64,000 bases of DNA, from assembly GCA_942491535.1 (NCBI GenBank), contig CALOBV010000007.1, positions 186,001-250,000 on the forward strand, written 5' to 3'. The position numbers were made by a program, and so were the translations under genes. Source of the stretch: JAUVKT01 sp942491535 (GTDB taxonomy: Bacteria > Bacteroidota > Bacteroidia > Bacteroidales > VadinHA17). The notes below the pieces were generated by a model. That model ran no database searches. It saw only the letters and a program-made list of their open reading frames with translations, and was not told the DNA's origin. This document shows, in pieces, positions 8,229-17,023 of this stretch. How positions within the stretch are numbered: the first letter of the stretch is position 1; each line of letters opens with the position of its first letter.

Positions 8229-9335
8229 TTATCTGATAATATAGTTTGCCGGCAGTGTAACAATCTTTCCAAACTGGTATACAAGCTCCCTGCTCTTACC
8301 GAGTGTTGATCTTCCATCTGTAACTCTAATATCTACTACTTCGGGGATCCTGTAATATATCTTATCATAAGTACCTGACTTACTATCGTTTGCTACCAGG
8401 TTTATCTTATCTACTTTCCCTGCACTCATAAGCTCAACAACAACCGGCCGGCCAGTGAGGTCGTTGGCTTCAAGCACTCCATCTTCCGGAGAGAACCTGC
8501 AAAGTATAACAGGTTTATCTTCCATTTCTTTTCCAGGTATCAGGAAAAATTTGAAGGTTATAATTTCTGATCTTGATTTACCGGAAAAAAGACTTATGTA
8601 CTCATTCTCCAGCCTGTTTATTTCGTCAATAGCAGCCCTATCCTGCGGAAAGACATTGGCTTCGCCGGTAAGTATAAGGTGTCTTCCCTCTCTCAACTCA
8701 AGTAAAATTCTTGCAGTATTTTCTGCCTGCTCTTCAAGCGACAGTTGTCTCCTTCTTTCGAGAACATAAGGGATTCTCACAAATGCCGTATCGAGTTCAA
8801 CAATCTTATAGGTCGTATCTTTTTCAATGTCATAATACTCGTCAGAACCCATATCCCTTATTGCAATACCTGATATATCGGTATTTTCCAGGTTTTTACT
8901 ATAGTAGTTCCGGTTCTCATAGACAGAGGGACTTATATCGAGGATAAGGCCGGCTTCTTTAAGAGAGAGTGCATTTGTCTCAACTAACCCATCTGATTCG
9001 ATTATATAATAGTGCTCCGGATCAAGCTCATTAAACGATTTTATTTTTACATCCTTAAGGCTCCATATTGTCTGATTACTTCTTATAATATCTTTTAAGC
9101 CCAGGAACTGGTCTGCATAATTATTATATGGCCCTGCAGTCTGGATTGTACGTTGTGCTACTATGGTAAACTCAAATCCCGTCTGAGGCAAGGAATATAT
9201 CAGACTCCCCTCGTAAAGCTTAACTGTATCGCCCAGAGGCAATATGGTGGTATTCACAGTAACCGGTACTTCCTTAATAGTGGTACAGGAGAATACTATA
9301 AATACAAGTGCAATTAATCCGCTAATTCTTTTCAT
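8229..9335 (-). CDS. DUF4831 family lipoprotein
   Basis: 368 aa with a lipoprotein signal (MKRISGLIALVFIVFSC), so anchored in a membrane. The body carries the features of DUF4831: an early SLIYSLPQTGFEF strand and the RILLELREGRHLILTGEAN segment. The family is common in Bacteroidota and uncharacterised. Its ATG (9333-9335) lies inside the end of nnr (stop at 9322-9324), a 14-bp overlap that suggests translational coupling. No catalytic residues can be named. Confidence 0.82.
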   Translation of the reverse strand: MKRISGLIALVFIVFSCTTIKEVPVTVNTTILPLGDTVKLYEGSLIYSLPQTGFEFTIVAQRTIQTAGPYNNYADQFLGLKDIIRSNQTIWSLKDVKIKSFNELDPEHYYIIESDGLVETNALSLKEAGLILDISPSVYENRNYYSKNLENTDISGIAIRDMGSDEYYDIEKDTTYKIVELDTAFVRIPYVLERRRQLSLEEQAENTARILLELREGRHLILTGEANVFPQDRAAIDEINRLENEYISLFSGKSRSEIITFKFFLIPGKEMEDKPVILCRFSPEDGVLEANDLTGRPVVVELMSAGKVDKINLVANDSKSGTYDKIYYRIPEVVDIRVTDGRSTLGKSRELVYQFGKIVTLPANYIIR

Positions 9336-10851
9336 TATTTTTATCCTTTCTTATACTCTTAAACGCTAGTCCAATATTATAAATTATATCCGAGGCAATC
9401 AAAGATTCGTAACCTATCAGCTCTGAGGCGAGGTCGCCTGCATATCCATGAACATAGACTGATATAAGGGCTGCATCACTCGGACTATAACCCTGAGCGA
9501 GCAGACTGAGAACCATACCTGTCAGAACATCACCACTCCCTGCTGTCGCCATCCCTGGATTTCCGGTGGTATTAAACCATGTGCGACCATCAGGAAAAAC
9601 AATTGAGGTATTGGCTCCTTTTAAAATTATTATGCAAGCTGTTTCACGTGCAAGATCCTGTTGCTTTATAAGCCTTATATAACATGACTCTGATTTGCCT
9701 GCAAGTCGGTCAAATTCACCGGGATGAGGTGTAAGAATAGTGTTCTCAGGAAGGTATTTTAATAAGTCCTTATTTCTACTTATAATATTTATTGCATCAG
9801 CATCCACCACCAGTGGGCCCTTATAATTTTTGAAAAGATCTTCAATGGCTTTTACTGTATTAGGTTTGGTTCCTATTCCGGGACCAACTCCAATAGCATC
9901 ATAGCGATCTGTGTTATATACCCTGGAAATCAGAATATCAGATTGGTCGCATTGAACCATGGCTTCGGGAATTGCCCCGTGGATAATATCAGCTGCAGGC
10001 CCGGGTATATGTACCGTAAGTAAACCCAGGCCAGTCCTGAGTGCTGCATGTGAAGAAAGAACAGAAGCACCTATCTTTCCACAAGAGCCCGCTACCATTA
10101 AACCATGACCATTATTCCCTTTATGATCAAACTTCCCGATAATTTTCAGCAATGGTTTAATCACCGAACTTTCCAGTGCAAAAAAGCTTGTTGTTTTTTC
10201 CCTTATAGCCCTTGGATGCAGTCCGATTGGTAATGAAAAGTAATCGCCGATATAACGATAATTATCGGCCATATAAAATGACACTTTTGGAAACTGCAGG
10301 GTAAGGGTTGTATCGGCTCTTACAATTGAATCCGGATCGTTGCCTGTGTTATCCTCACTAAACAGGCCTGATGGGCAATCAAGTGCTACAACTCCTGCAT
10401 CCGACTGATTTATATATTTAACCACTTCTGACGGGAATCCCTCAAGTTTCCTGTCCAGACCAGTACCGAAAATTGCATCGATAATCAAGGTCTCATATGA
10501 AAGAATCGGAAGATCATCAACAGACCTGGCATTTATTATATTAATACCTGTTTTTTCCAGCCTCTCCATATTTATTTGCCAGTCGCCCGTAGTCTTTTCA
10601 GTAAAATTGATATAGCATAAAACTACTCCATAGCGAGCTTCGTACATCATTCTTGCAAGTGCAAGTCCATCACCTCCATTATTCCCCGGGCCTGCAAATA
10701 TTACAACAGAGGAACTCTTTTCAATATTCTTGCTTACCCAATTAAATAAGGCACTTGCTGCCCTTTCCATAAGGTCTATCGACCGAATAGGTTCATTTTC
10801 AATTGTATACTTATCAATTTCACGAATATTTTCGGCGGTAAATAATTTCAT
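9322..10851 (-). CDS. nnr: Bifunctional NAD(P)H-hydrate epimerase / ADP-dependent dehydratase
   Basis: Repairs damaged NAD(P)HX. The N-terminal YjeF domain (about 1-215) epimerises R- to S-NAD(P)HX; its GPGNNGGDGLALAR loop is intact. The C-terminal kinase-like domain (about 225-500) dehydrates S-NAD(P)HX using ADP; it shows HKGNNGHGLMVAGS, DADAINI and NTTGNPGMATAGSGDVLTG. The 509 aa length matches the fused bacterial form. The enzyme is cytoplasmic. The gene is followed by the overlapping DUF4831 gene, a pairing whose meaning is unknown. Confidence 0.95.
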   Translation of the reverse strand: MKLFTAENIREIDKYTIENEPIRSIDLMERAASALFNWVSKNIEKSSSVVIFAGPGNNGGDGLALARMMYEARYGVVLCYINFTEKTTGDWQINMERLEKTGINIINARSVDDLPILSYETLIIDAIFGTGLDRKLEGFPSEVVKYINQSDAGVVALDCPSGLFSEDNTGNDPDSIVRADTTLTLQFPKVSFYMADNYRYIGDYFSLPIGLHPRAIREKTTSFFALESSVIKPLLKIIGKFDHKGNNGHGLMVAGSCGKIGASVLSSHAALRTGLGLLTVHIPGPAADIIHGAIPEAMVQCDQSDILISRVYNTDRYDAIGVGPGIGTKPNTVKAIEDLFKNYKGPLVVDADAINIISRNKDLLKYLPENTILTPHPGEFDRLAGKSESCYIRLIKQQDLARETACIIILKGANTSIVFPDGRTWFNTTGNPGMATAGSGDVLTGMVLSLLAQGYSPSDAALISVYVHGYAGDLASELIGYESLIASDIIYNIGLAFKSIRKDKNNEKN

Positions 10852-10964
10852 TTGAGTTTGTTTTAAACACCTCTACAAATTTAATCCATAATACGATACA
10901 TAGAAGATATTTTATAATTATTATCAGATGACAAACATTATCTATTCCAATAAAAAAAGATTCA

Positions 10965-10972
10965 TATATTTG
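10965..10972 (+). promoter_or_regulatory. -7 promoter element TATATTTG of the POT transporter
   Basis: The octamer matches the Bacteroidota -7 consensus TAnnTTTG and lies 40 bp before the ATG at 11012. No good TTTG -33 box stands at the right distance. Its position downstream of the first possible start (10928) supports the internal ATG as the true start. Confidence 0.5.
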
Positions 10973-11011
10973 TTGACACTGAAAATAAGTTTACAAACTA
11001 AATACTCGATT

Positions 11012-12823
11012 ATGTTAAAAGATCATCCAAAAGGATTACTGGTTGCCTTCTTCACCAATATGGGAGAGCGATTCGGTTTCTACACAATGATGGCCATCCT
11101 GGTACTCTTCCTCCAGGCTAAATATGGCCTGGCTGAGGATACTGCTGGCGATATTTATAGCTGGTTCTATTATGCAATTTATGCTCTTGCATTACTTGGC
11201 GGTATTCTTGCTGATGCAACGAAAAAATACAAAACAGTAATATTATTAGGGCAGATTGTAATGTTCGGAGGCTATGCGATAATGGCAATCCCCGGACTGG
11301 CACTACCTATAACTATTGTTGGCTTATCAACAATTGCCTTTGGGAATGGATTATTTAAAGGTAATCTCCAGGCCGTTGTTGGACAGATGTACGATAATCC
11401 CAAGTATGATGCAGTCAGGGATAAGGCATATATGATATTTTATATGGGTATTAACGTTGGTGCCTTCTTTGCCCCTTTTGCTGCAAACGGTGTCAGAAAC
11501 TGGTGGCTAAAAACAAATGGATACCTTCATGATGGAAGCCTGCCGGCAATCTGTCATCAATTCCAGAACGGAACACTACAGGACCCTCAGCAGTTGCAAA
11601 CACTTGCAGATAATGTTAGCCTGGGTGGCCCGGTTACAGATCTCTCAGCTTTTGCAGCAGATTATCTTAATGTTTTCTCTGTAGGGTATAACTACGCTTT
11701 TGGTGTTGCAGCTATTGCGATGGTTGTTTCCTTACTTGCCTACGTAATCTTTAACCGTCATCTACCTAATAAAGAAAAGGTTAAAGGCGAGAAGACTATA
11801 ACATTATCAGAAAGTAAACTTGCAATACCGGTTGCACTTCTTGTTGGTGTGGCAGTAGCCTTTGGTGTTAGCTTTCTGAAAGATATGATCACCGGGGCAG
11901 CATTTGGTCTTTTTACAGCCTTCGTTACCTGGATGATTATGATCTCCAAGAAAGATGAAAAGCAGCGCGTTATAGCCTTATTACTGGTGTTCTTTGTAGT
12001 AATTTTCTTCTGGATGTCGTTTCACCAGAACGGATTGACCCTGACTTTCTTTGCAAGGGATTATACGGTAAAGACTGTTGATCCGTTTACATTTATGTTC
12101 TTTGACCTGTGGAATATCTTATCTGTACTGGCTCTCCTGGCCGGATTCTTTATAGTAATAGGCAGAAAGAGAACAATAGGCATGAGGTTAACAGGTCTTG
12201 CTCTTCTTGTTATTGGATCTACATTTTCAACTATTCTATTTAAGGGGGCAGATGCACAAAACCCAATTGCACCCGAAGTTTTCCAGTCATTCAATCCACT
12301 ATTTATTGTAGCACTTACTTTCGTTGTAATGGGATTCTTCTCGTGGCTAAATAAAAGAGGTAAAGAACCATCCACTCCCAGGAAAATTGCTATTGGTATG
12401 TTAATCGCGGCAGCCGGCTTTGTAATAATTCTTATAGCCTCGCTAAACCTTGTATCTCCGCACGAGTTGAAAATAATTGACCCGATAACAGGCGATATAA
12501 AATTTAATCCTGTACCTGACTCTTCAAGAGTAATGCCTTACTGGCTGATGTCATCATACCTGGTGCTTACTATTGCTGAACTATTTCTCAGCCCTATGGG
12601 ACTATCCTTCGTTTCCAAGGTTGCTCCTGTAAGATTCCAGGGTGTGATGCAGGGAGGATGGCTCCTGGCTACAGCAACTGGTAACAAACTCCTCTTCGTT
12701 GGATCTACCTTCTGGGGTAAGCTTGACCTATGGCAATTATGGTTAATATTTATAGTATGTAGTTTACTTGCTGCAGCATTTATATTCTCCATACTTAAAT
12801 TCCTTGAGAGGGTAAGTAAATAA
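11012..12823 (+). CDS. Proton-coupled oligopeptide transporter (POT/PTR2 family)
   Basis: Inner-membrane symporter importing di- and tripeptides with protons; about 14 hydrophobic helices over 603 aa. Diagnostic motifs are NMGERFGFYTM in helix 1, GGILADATKKYKTVILLG after helix 2, and FYMGINVGAFFAPF (FYxxINxG) in helix 5. The usual ExxER motif reads NxxER here, so the first proton-linked glutamate is replaced. The start was set at MLKDHPKG (ATG 11012) because POT proteins begin just before helix 1 and the -7 box lies upstream of it. Stand-alone gene ended by a terminator. It fits with PepD and the peptidases nearby. Confidence 0.92.
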   Translation: MLKDHPKGLLVAFFTNMGERFGFYTMMAILVLFLQAKYGLAEDTAGDIYSWFYYAIYALALLGGILADATKKYKTVILLGQIVMFGGYAIMAIPGLALPITIVGLSTIAFGNGLFKGNLQAVVGQMYDNPKYDAVRDKAYMIFYMGINVGAFFAPFAANGVRNWWLKTNGYLHDGSLPAICHQFQNGTLQDPQQLQTLADNVSLGGPVTDLSAFAADYLNVFSVGYNYAFGVAAIAMVVSLLAYVIFNRHLPNKEKVKGEKTITLSESKLAIPVALLVGVAVAFGVSFLKDMITGAAFGLFTAFVTWMIMISKKDEKQRVIALLLVFFVVIFFWMSFHQNGLTLTFFARDYTVKTVDPFTFMFFDLWNILSVLALLAGFFIVIGRKRTIGMRLTGLALLVIGSTFSTILFKGADAQNPIAPEVFQSFNPLFIVALTFVVMGFFSWLNKRGKEPSTPRKIAIGMLIAAAGFVIILIASLNLVSPHELKIIDPITGDIKFNPVPDSSRVMPYWLMSSYLVLTIAELFLSPMGLSFVSKVAPVRFQGVMQGGWLLATATGNKLLFVGSTFWGKLDLWQLWLIFIVCSLLAAAFIFSILKFLERVSK

Positions 12824-12863
12824 GAGATTTATACAGATTAATAACGAATCTCATTAATATAAT

Positions 12864-12893
12864 AAAAAGGATTACCGGATGGTGGTCCTTTTT
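12864..12893 (+). terminator. Rho-independent terminator after the POT transporter
   Basis: A 13-bp stem with two G-T pairs (AAAAAGGA...TCCTTTTT) and a GGAT loop is followed by more T residues, 41 bp past the stop codon. Confidence 0.85.
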
Positions 12894-12896
12894 TTT

Positions 12897-12945
12897 GGTA
12901 CGGGGAACGGGGAACGGGGTATGGGGTATGGGGTTGAGAATAGCA
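12897..12945. repeat. GGGGAAC/GGGGTAT tandem repeat
   Basis: Seven-base G-rich units (ACGGGGA, TATGGGG) run in tandem about five times and end in GGGGTTGAGAAT. A sister array ending in GGGGTTAAGAAT lies at 47556-47586. Position just behind a terminator suggests no effect on the upstream mRNA. Confidence 0.7.
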
Positions 12946-12960
12946 AAATATGATATATAT

Positions 12961-12986
12961 GCTGTTTTTAGACGTTTAAAAACAGC
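12961..12986. other. 10-bp hairpin upstream of the TlpA-like gene
   Basis: GCTGTTTTTA pairs perfectly with TAAAAACAGC across a 6-nt loop, 65 bp before the start codon at 13051. There is no T-tract, so it is not a plain terminator. It could be an operator or a leader hairpin. Confidence 0.4.
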
Positions 12987-13050
12987 CCTTACCAGTATAT
13001 TCTGAAAAGAAAAAACACTATTATTGTCAGGATAATCAATTAAATAAATC

Positions 13051-13566
13051 ATGATTAAAAAAGCGATTACTTTACTATTTGTTTTCACTTTAACTGCTGG
13101 TCTTATGGCACAGGAAGATGATGGCACACTAAATAAGGTTGGTGATAAAGCACCTGCTTTTAAGGCAACTACTATAGACGGACAGCTGATTGATACTAAA
13201 GATCTAAAAGGCAAGGTGATCTGGGTCAACTTCTTTGCCACATGGTGTCCGCCCTGCAAAAAGGAACTACCCGTATTGCAGGATAGTGTTTACTTGAAAT
13301 ATAAGGATAACAAAGATTTTGTACTGGTGGTACTGGGTAGGGAGCACACAGTTGAGGAATTAAAAGAGTTTGCGGCACAATGGAAGTATGATCTACCATT
13401 TGCCCCGGATATTGAGAGGAAAATATTCGCTCAATATGCAAAAGTATCTATTCCCAGGAATGTAATAATCGATAAGGAAGGTAATATATCTTTACAATCG
13501 ATAGGATATACTGAAAAGGAATTTGCAGAAATACAGACACATGTTGCTGATTTGTTAAAAAAATAA
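13051..13566 (+). CDS. TlpA/ResA-family periplasmic thiol-disulfide protein
   Basis: 171 aa with signal peptide (about 1-20) and an AhpC/TSA-type thioredoxin fold. The active site FFATWCPPCKKELP places cysteines at 66 and 69, and the cis-proline is in VSIPRNVII. WCPPC is typical of TlpA/ResA reductases serving cytochrome c maturation or periplasmic protein thiols. No cytochrome maturation gene is adjacent, so the partner is unknown. Monocistronic, between a hairpin and a strong terminator. Confidence 0.9.
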   Translation: MIKKAITLLFVFTLTAGLMAQEDDGTLNKVGDKAPAFKATTIDGQLIDTKDLKGKVIWVNFFATWCPPCKKELPVLQDSVYLKYKDNKDFVLVVLGREHTVEELKEFAAQWKYDLPFAPDIERKIFAQYAKVSIPRNVIIDKEGNISLQSIGYTEKEFAEIQTHVADLLKK

Positions 13567-13578
13567 GGTTTTAACCGT

Positions 13579-13618
13579 AAAAAGGAAGGGGCGCAAAATT
13601 TTGCGTCCCTTCCTTTTT
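13579..13618 (+). terminator. Strong Rho-independent terminator after the TlpA-like gene
   Basis: A 20-bp stem with a single G-T pair (AAAAAGGAAGGGGCGCAAAA and its complement) folds with essentially no loop sequence beyond the apex and ends in T6. It starts 12 bp past the stop codon. Confidence 0.9.
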
Positions 13619-13644
13619 TATATATTTATGAAAAATTAGAACCA

Positions 13645-15114
13645 ATGAAAAAAATACTTTTCTTATTGCTTTTGACACCAGTCCTCTTATCGGCACAGGA
13701 AGATCAAAAAGTTATTGATGCAATGCATTCAATATCCAGTCATGACCTATTAGAGTATGTTAAAACCCAGTGCGAGGATAAGTATGCCGGCAGGCTTACA
13801 GGAACACCTGAGTACAAACTGAGCGCAGAGTGGCTGGCTTCTTTCTATAAAGAGATCGGACTTAAACCGGCCGGTGATGATAACACCTGGTTTCAGTGGT
13901 TTGATATTCCATATACTCTTATTCACCCCGACTGTGGTGTATCACTTGATATTCCGGCCGGTGACGGAAGTATAATAAAAAAACATTATAATTATATAAC
14001 TGAATTTATGCCGGGATCGACTTCGGCTAATGGAGTGGTAAGTGCAGAAGTTGTTTATGCAGGTTATGGAATTACAGCCCCAGATCTGGACTACGATGAT
14101 TATAAGGATATTGACGTAAAAGGAAAAATAATTCTTATTGAGCCCGAAGCCCCGCTTTCCCCAAGACAGGGTCCGGAAAAATTTAATCCCTGGTTCGAAT
14201 ATTCTTTTCATCAGTATAAACTATTGAATGCCGTTAAGCATGGTGCGATAGGAATGCTATACAATTACGGACCTATTGCCAATCCTAACAATGCATATGA
14301 CGAAAATTTCATTTATGTTCATGTGGGTGACAGCGCTGTAAAAGACTTTTTTGCAGGAACTGGAAAAGATCACGGCGAAACCATCAAGAATATTCAAAAT
14401 AAGTTAAAGCCACAATCCTTTAATACACACAAGGTTGCAACAATTAAAATGACTACAAGTCATTTCCCCAACGGCAGAGGAATGAATATTATTGGAATGA
14501 TTGAGGGCTCTGATCCCGTACTAAAGGAAGAACTTATTATTATTGGAGCCCATCTCGATCATATGGGCCTTTGCTACGAGTTAATACCTGGTGCCAACGA
14601 CAATGCTTCGGCAGTTGCAGTAATGATGGGGGTCGCAAAGGCACTTAAAGAAAATGATATTGACCTGAAGAGATCTGTTATGTTTCTTACCTTCGGAGCT
14701 GAAGAGCAAGGGATTATAGGATCCAAAACCTACCTGGAAAAACCTTATATGGATCTGGAGAAGACAGTCCTGCTAAATATGGATGGAGTTGGTGTAGGCC
14801 ACAGGATTGCTATTAATTCAGGCAGGGATTTCCCTCTTATTTACAATGCAGTTGAAAATTCGAACAACAAGTATATTCACAGGCGCTTGTCTCCAAATAA
14901 CTTCCCTAATCTGGGCAGACCGAGACTTGATGCTGCAAGGTTCCTCAGAGCTGGCGTTCCAAGCCTTAGTTTCTATACATTTGGATCAACCAGTTATTAT
15001 CATGTACCCTGGGATAATCTGGATATCATCAAGCCTGAAATACTTGAAGATATGGCGCAACTTATGTTTCTTACTGTTGTTGAATTAGCGAATACACCTG
15101 ATAGCATCAGGTAA
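13645..15114 (+). CDS. Secreted M28-family metallopeptidase with PA-type insert
   Basis: 489 aa zinc aminopeptidase exported by a signal peptide (MKKILFLLLLTPVLLSAQ). A protease-associated-like region occupies about 110-260 (VVYAGYGITAPDLDYDDYK). The catalytic core follows: IIGAHLDHMG (zinc His and Asp near 302-304), GANDNASAVAVMM, LTFGAEEQGIIGS with the Glu pair, LLNMDGVG, and the last His in YYHVPWDN. These are the full set of M28 ligands, so it should be active in the periplasm or outside. No type IX C-terminal domain is seen. Confidence 0.92.
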   Translation: MKKILFLLLLTPVLLSAQEDQKVIDAMHSISSHDLLEYVKTQCEDKYAGRLTGTPEYKLSAEWLASFYKEIGLKPAGDDNTWFQWFDIPYTLIHPDCGVSLDIPAGDGSIIKKHYNYITEFMPGSTSANGVVSAEVVYAGYGITAPDLDYDDYKDIDVKGKIILIEPEAPLSPRQGPEKFNPWFEYSFHQYKLLNAVKHGAIGMLYNYGPIANPNNAYDENFIYVHVGDSAVKDFFAGTGKDHGETIKNIQNKLKPQSFNTHKVATIKMTTSHFPNGRGMNIIGMIEGSDPVLKEELIIIGAHLDHMGLCYELIPGANDNASAVAVMMGVAKALKENDIDLKRSVMFLTFGAEEQGIIGSKTYLEKPYMDLEKTVLLNMDGVGVGHRIAINSGRDFPLIYNAVENSNNKYIHRRLSPNNFPNLGRPRLDAARFLRAGVPSLSFYTFGSTSYYHVPWDNLDIIKPEILEDMAQLMFLTVVELANTPDSIR

Positions 15115-15290
15115 AAAAAAAGGTGACTGGTTCTGAGCAGTCACCTCCCTCCCATAGTAGGAATAATTGTTTTTGAAAATAGGTGCTCTCCCGGTTGCCC
15201 GGGAGAAGCACCCTGTCCATGATAACACCAGAACCTGACATGAACATAAGCTTTAATCTCTCTTCATTTCAAAGACGTACAGCTATATTT
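15112..15290 (-). ncRNA. Candidate structured small RNA with own terminator (6S-like layout, unassigned)
   Basis: No ORF covers 15115-15414, but two strong hairpins do. At 15182-15212 a 13-bp stem with one bulge closes a 4-nt loop. At 15121-15146 a perfect 9-bp stem is followed, on the minus strand only, by nine T residues, a textbook terminator. A further long-range pairing, GGTTCTG with CAGAACC (complements of 15229-15235 and 15129-15135), closes the central hairpin and competes with the terminator loop. This resembles 6S RNA: closing stem, bubble, apical hairpin. The 5' end is a guess. It could instead be the long 3' UTR of the transporter ending at 15415. Confidence 0.35.
15121..15146 (-). 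terminator. Minus-strand Rho-independent terminator
   Basis: The perfect 9-bp stem AGGTGACTG/CAGTCACCT with an 8-nt loop is followed by T9 when read on the minus strand. It ends either the candidate small RNA or the symporter transcript coming from 16909. It gives no T-tract for the plus-strand M28 gene. Confidence 0.75.
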
Positions 15291-15344
15291 TATGCTGCAT
15301 CAATTTTCAACATTAATGTTAATGGAAGAAGAATTATTACGTGA

Positions 15345-15375
15345 GACAATTGACAATTGACAATGACAAATGACT
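15345..15375. repeat. Short GACAATT tandem repeat
   Basis: The unit GACAATT or GACAAAT occurs four times in a row just behind the symporter gene. It is one more of the short intergenic arrays of this genome. Confidence 0.55.
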
Positions 15376-15414
15376 AAAGACCAAGGGCAAGCAGCAATGC
15401 AACCAAATTATTGA

Positions 15415-15972
15415 CTACCTGGAAAAAATCTTACCCAGCTTCCTGTTGAAGATTAGTAATATAAGCACAACAATGCTCCACTGGAAGATACACGACATAA
15501 ATGAGAACTCTGTAAAAGGCTTATACCATTCGCCCGGAACAAATGACTGAACCAGCCACCATATTAAGAGTACAACTGCAGCCACCGGAATAAACAGAGA
15601 AATAATGTATACCCACCACTTGCCAAGTGTTTTATCACCAGGAACACTATTTAGCTCAAGGCGAATATTCTGGGCCCCCTGTTTAATAATTAATGATGCA
15701 ATTAATGCCCCTGATATCATCAGTGCAACACCCCATACAAAATCCTGGTTACTTAGAAGATTAAGGTTTCTGGCAGAAGGGATACCAAAAAGGAATATCA
15801 GGATTACAATTATTACTATCGCCCTGTTTCTTCTTACTCCTGCATCCACGAGAACACGTGTTGGCAATTCCAGCTGAGCAATTAAAGATGAGAACCCGGC
15901 AAATGTTAAGCCAAGGAAGAAGAGTATTGAAAGTATATTACCTCCAAACATTCTTTGAAATAACTGAGGCAT
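15415..15972 (-). pseudogene. Sodium:neurotransmitter symporter (SNF) family transporter, C-terminal piece
   Basis: The 185 aa open frame begins MPQLFQRMFGG and carries the last five or so membrane helices of an SNF-family (LeuT fold) Na+-coupled transporter, including FAGFSSLIAQLELPTRVL. In the family, this segment directly follows a TGLTFIWMPQLF-type sequence, which is encoded in this frame just upstream without an ATG. It is therefore the out-of-frame continuation of the ORF at 15938-16909 and not an independent gene. Confidence 0.8.
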
Positions 15973-16909
15973 CCATATAAATGTCAGGCCAGTTGAAGCC
16001 GGACCACTTGGTTTTCATTATTTCCAGTACCTCAGAATTATTCATTCCCATATCTGTTTTAAGAACTGCAAAGACTGTCCCGAAAATCATCATACCGGCA
16101 ATAATAGAGACTGTATTATTTCCTATCCCGGTCAGAAATGCATTACCTACAGCACCATGTTCCTTCTTCATATATGCAGCATAGGTTAGAAACAGGCCCC
16201 AACCAGCACCTGTATCCCACGCATTTTGTGTAAGGGCATTAAGCCATATTCTGGGTTCCTTTAACTGACTCCATTCAGGCCTGAAAAGATAAGCCAGTCC
16301 TTCTCCTGATCCGGGAAGGGTAACAGCTCTTACCAGGCTTATTAATACAATAACAAGCAAGGTTGGAATAAGTATCTTATTTACTTTTTCTATCGAGCTA
16401 ACTCCCCTCCAGATTGCCAGTGCTCCAAACAGAGCGGCCACACCATGTGTTATAATTGGCCATGCGCTATTCTGGTATGAATTCCAGATAAGCATTGAGG
16501 ATTCGAAGTCGGATGGCAGCGGGTTTAGTGCTATATAAACAAAATAGTAAATACACCAGCCAACAACAACTGTATAAAAGAAAGTGATTGCCAGAGGAAC
16601 AAAAGCCACAAATGATCCAAGCCATGTAAATTTCTTTCCCATGCCTTTAACAAAGACCCCAACAACACCAGATCTGTACTTTCTGCCCATAGCATATTCT
16701 GAAATAATCAAGGGAATGCTCCACAAAAACAAAAAACAGAACCATGCTACCAGAAAGGCACCTGCTCCAACATCTCCCCCACTCTGTGCGGCAATTCTTG
16801 GAAACCTCCAGATATTTCCAGTGCCAACCGCTACTCCAAGTGCACTTAATAGTAATCCCCAACGGGATGAAAATCTTTGTCCGGTCGACTTATCGGGCAG
16901 CTTATTCAT
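15938..16909 (-). pseudogene. SNF family Na+-dependent transporter, N-terminal piece (frameshifted)
   Basis: 323 aa with the family opening RFSSRWGLLLSALGVAVGTG, the unwound helix-1 sodium and substrate site, then GNIWRFP and about seven helices. SNF carriers import amino acids or related amines with sodium. The frame is lost near 16002-16010: reading on in the other frame gives SGPASTGLTFIWMPQLF, the normal continuation, so one extra base (likely an A of the CCAAG stretch) broke it. As given, the product is truncated and probably inactive. A sequencing or assembly indel would explain it equally well. Confidence 0.82.
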
Positions 16910-17023
16910 AAGTGGTGAAAGCGTTATGTGTTCTATTGTGTTGTACGTAATATATTATGCCTCAACTCAGCCTGGTCATTTACAAAATTGATCCATATCA
17001 ATAACCTGCACCCGACCCAGTTT

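Noticed and set aside
12795..13259. 154-aa minus-strand frame over the TlpA-like gene start
   Set aside because: It crosses the repeat array and two hairpins and is antisense to a clear signal peptide and WCPPC motif.
15938..16010. Programmed ribosomal frameshift in the SNF transporter
   Set aside because: No slippery heptamer or downstream pseudoknot is apparent, and SNF genes are not known to use frameshifting.
16584..16991. 135-aa plus-strand frame opposite the SNF transporter
   Set aside because: It runs antisense through conserved transporter sequence, has proline/threonine-rich composition typical of shadow frames and no start context.
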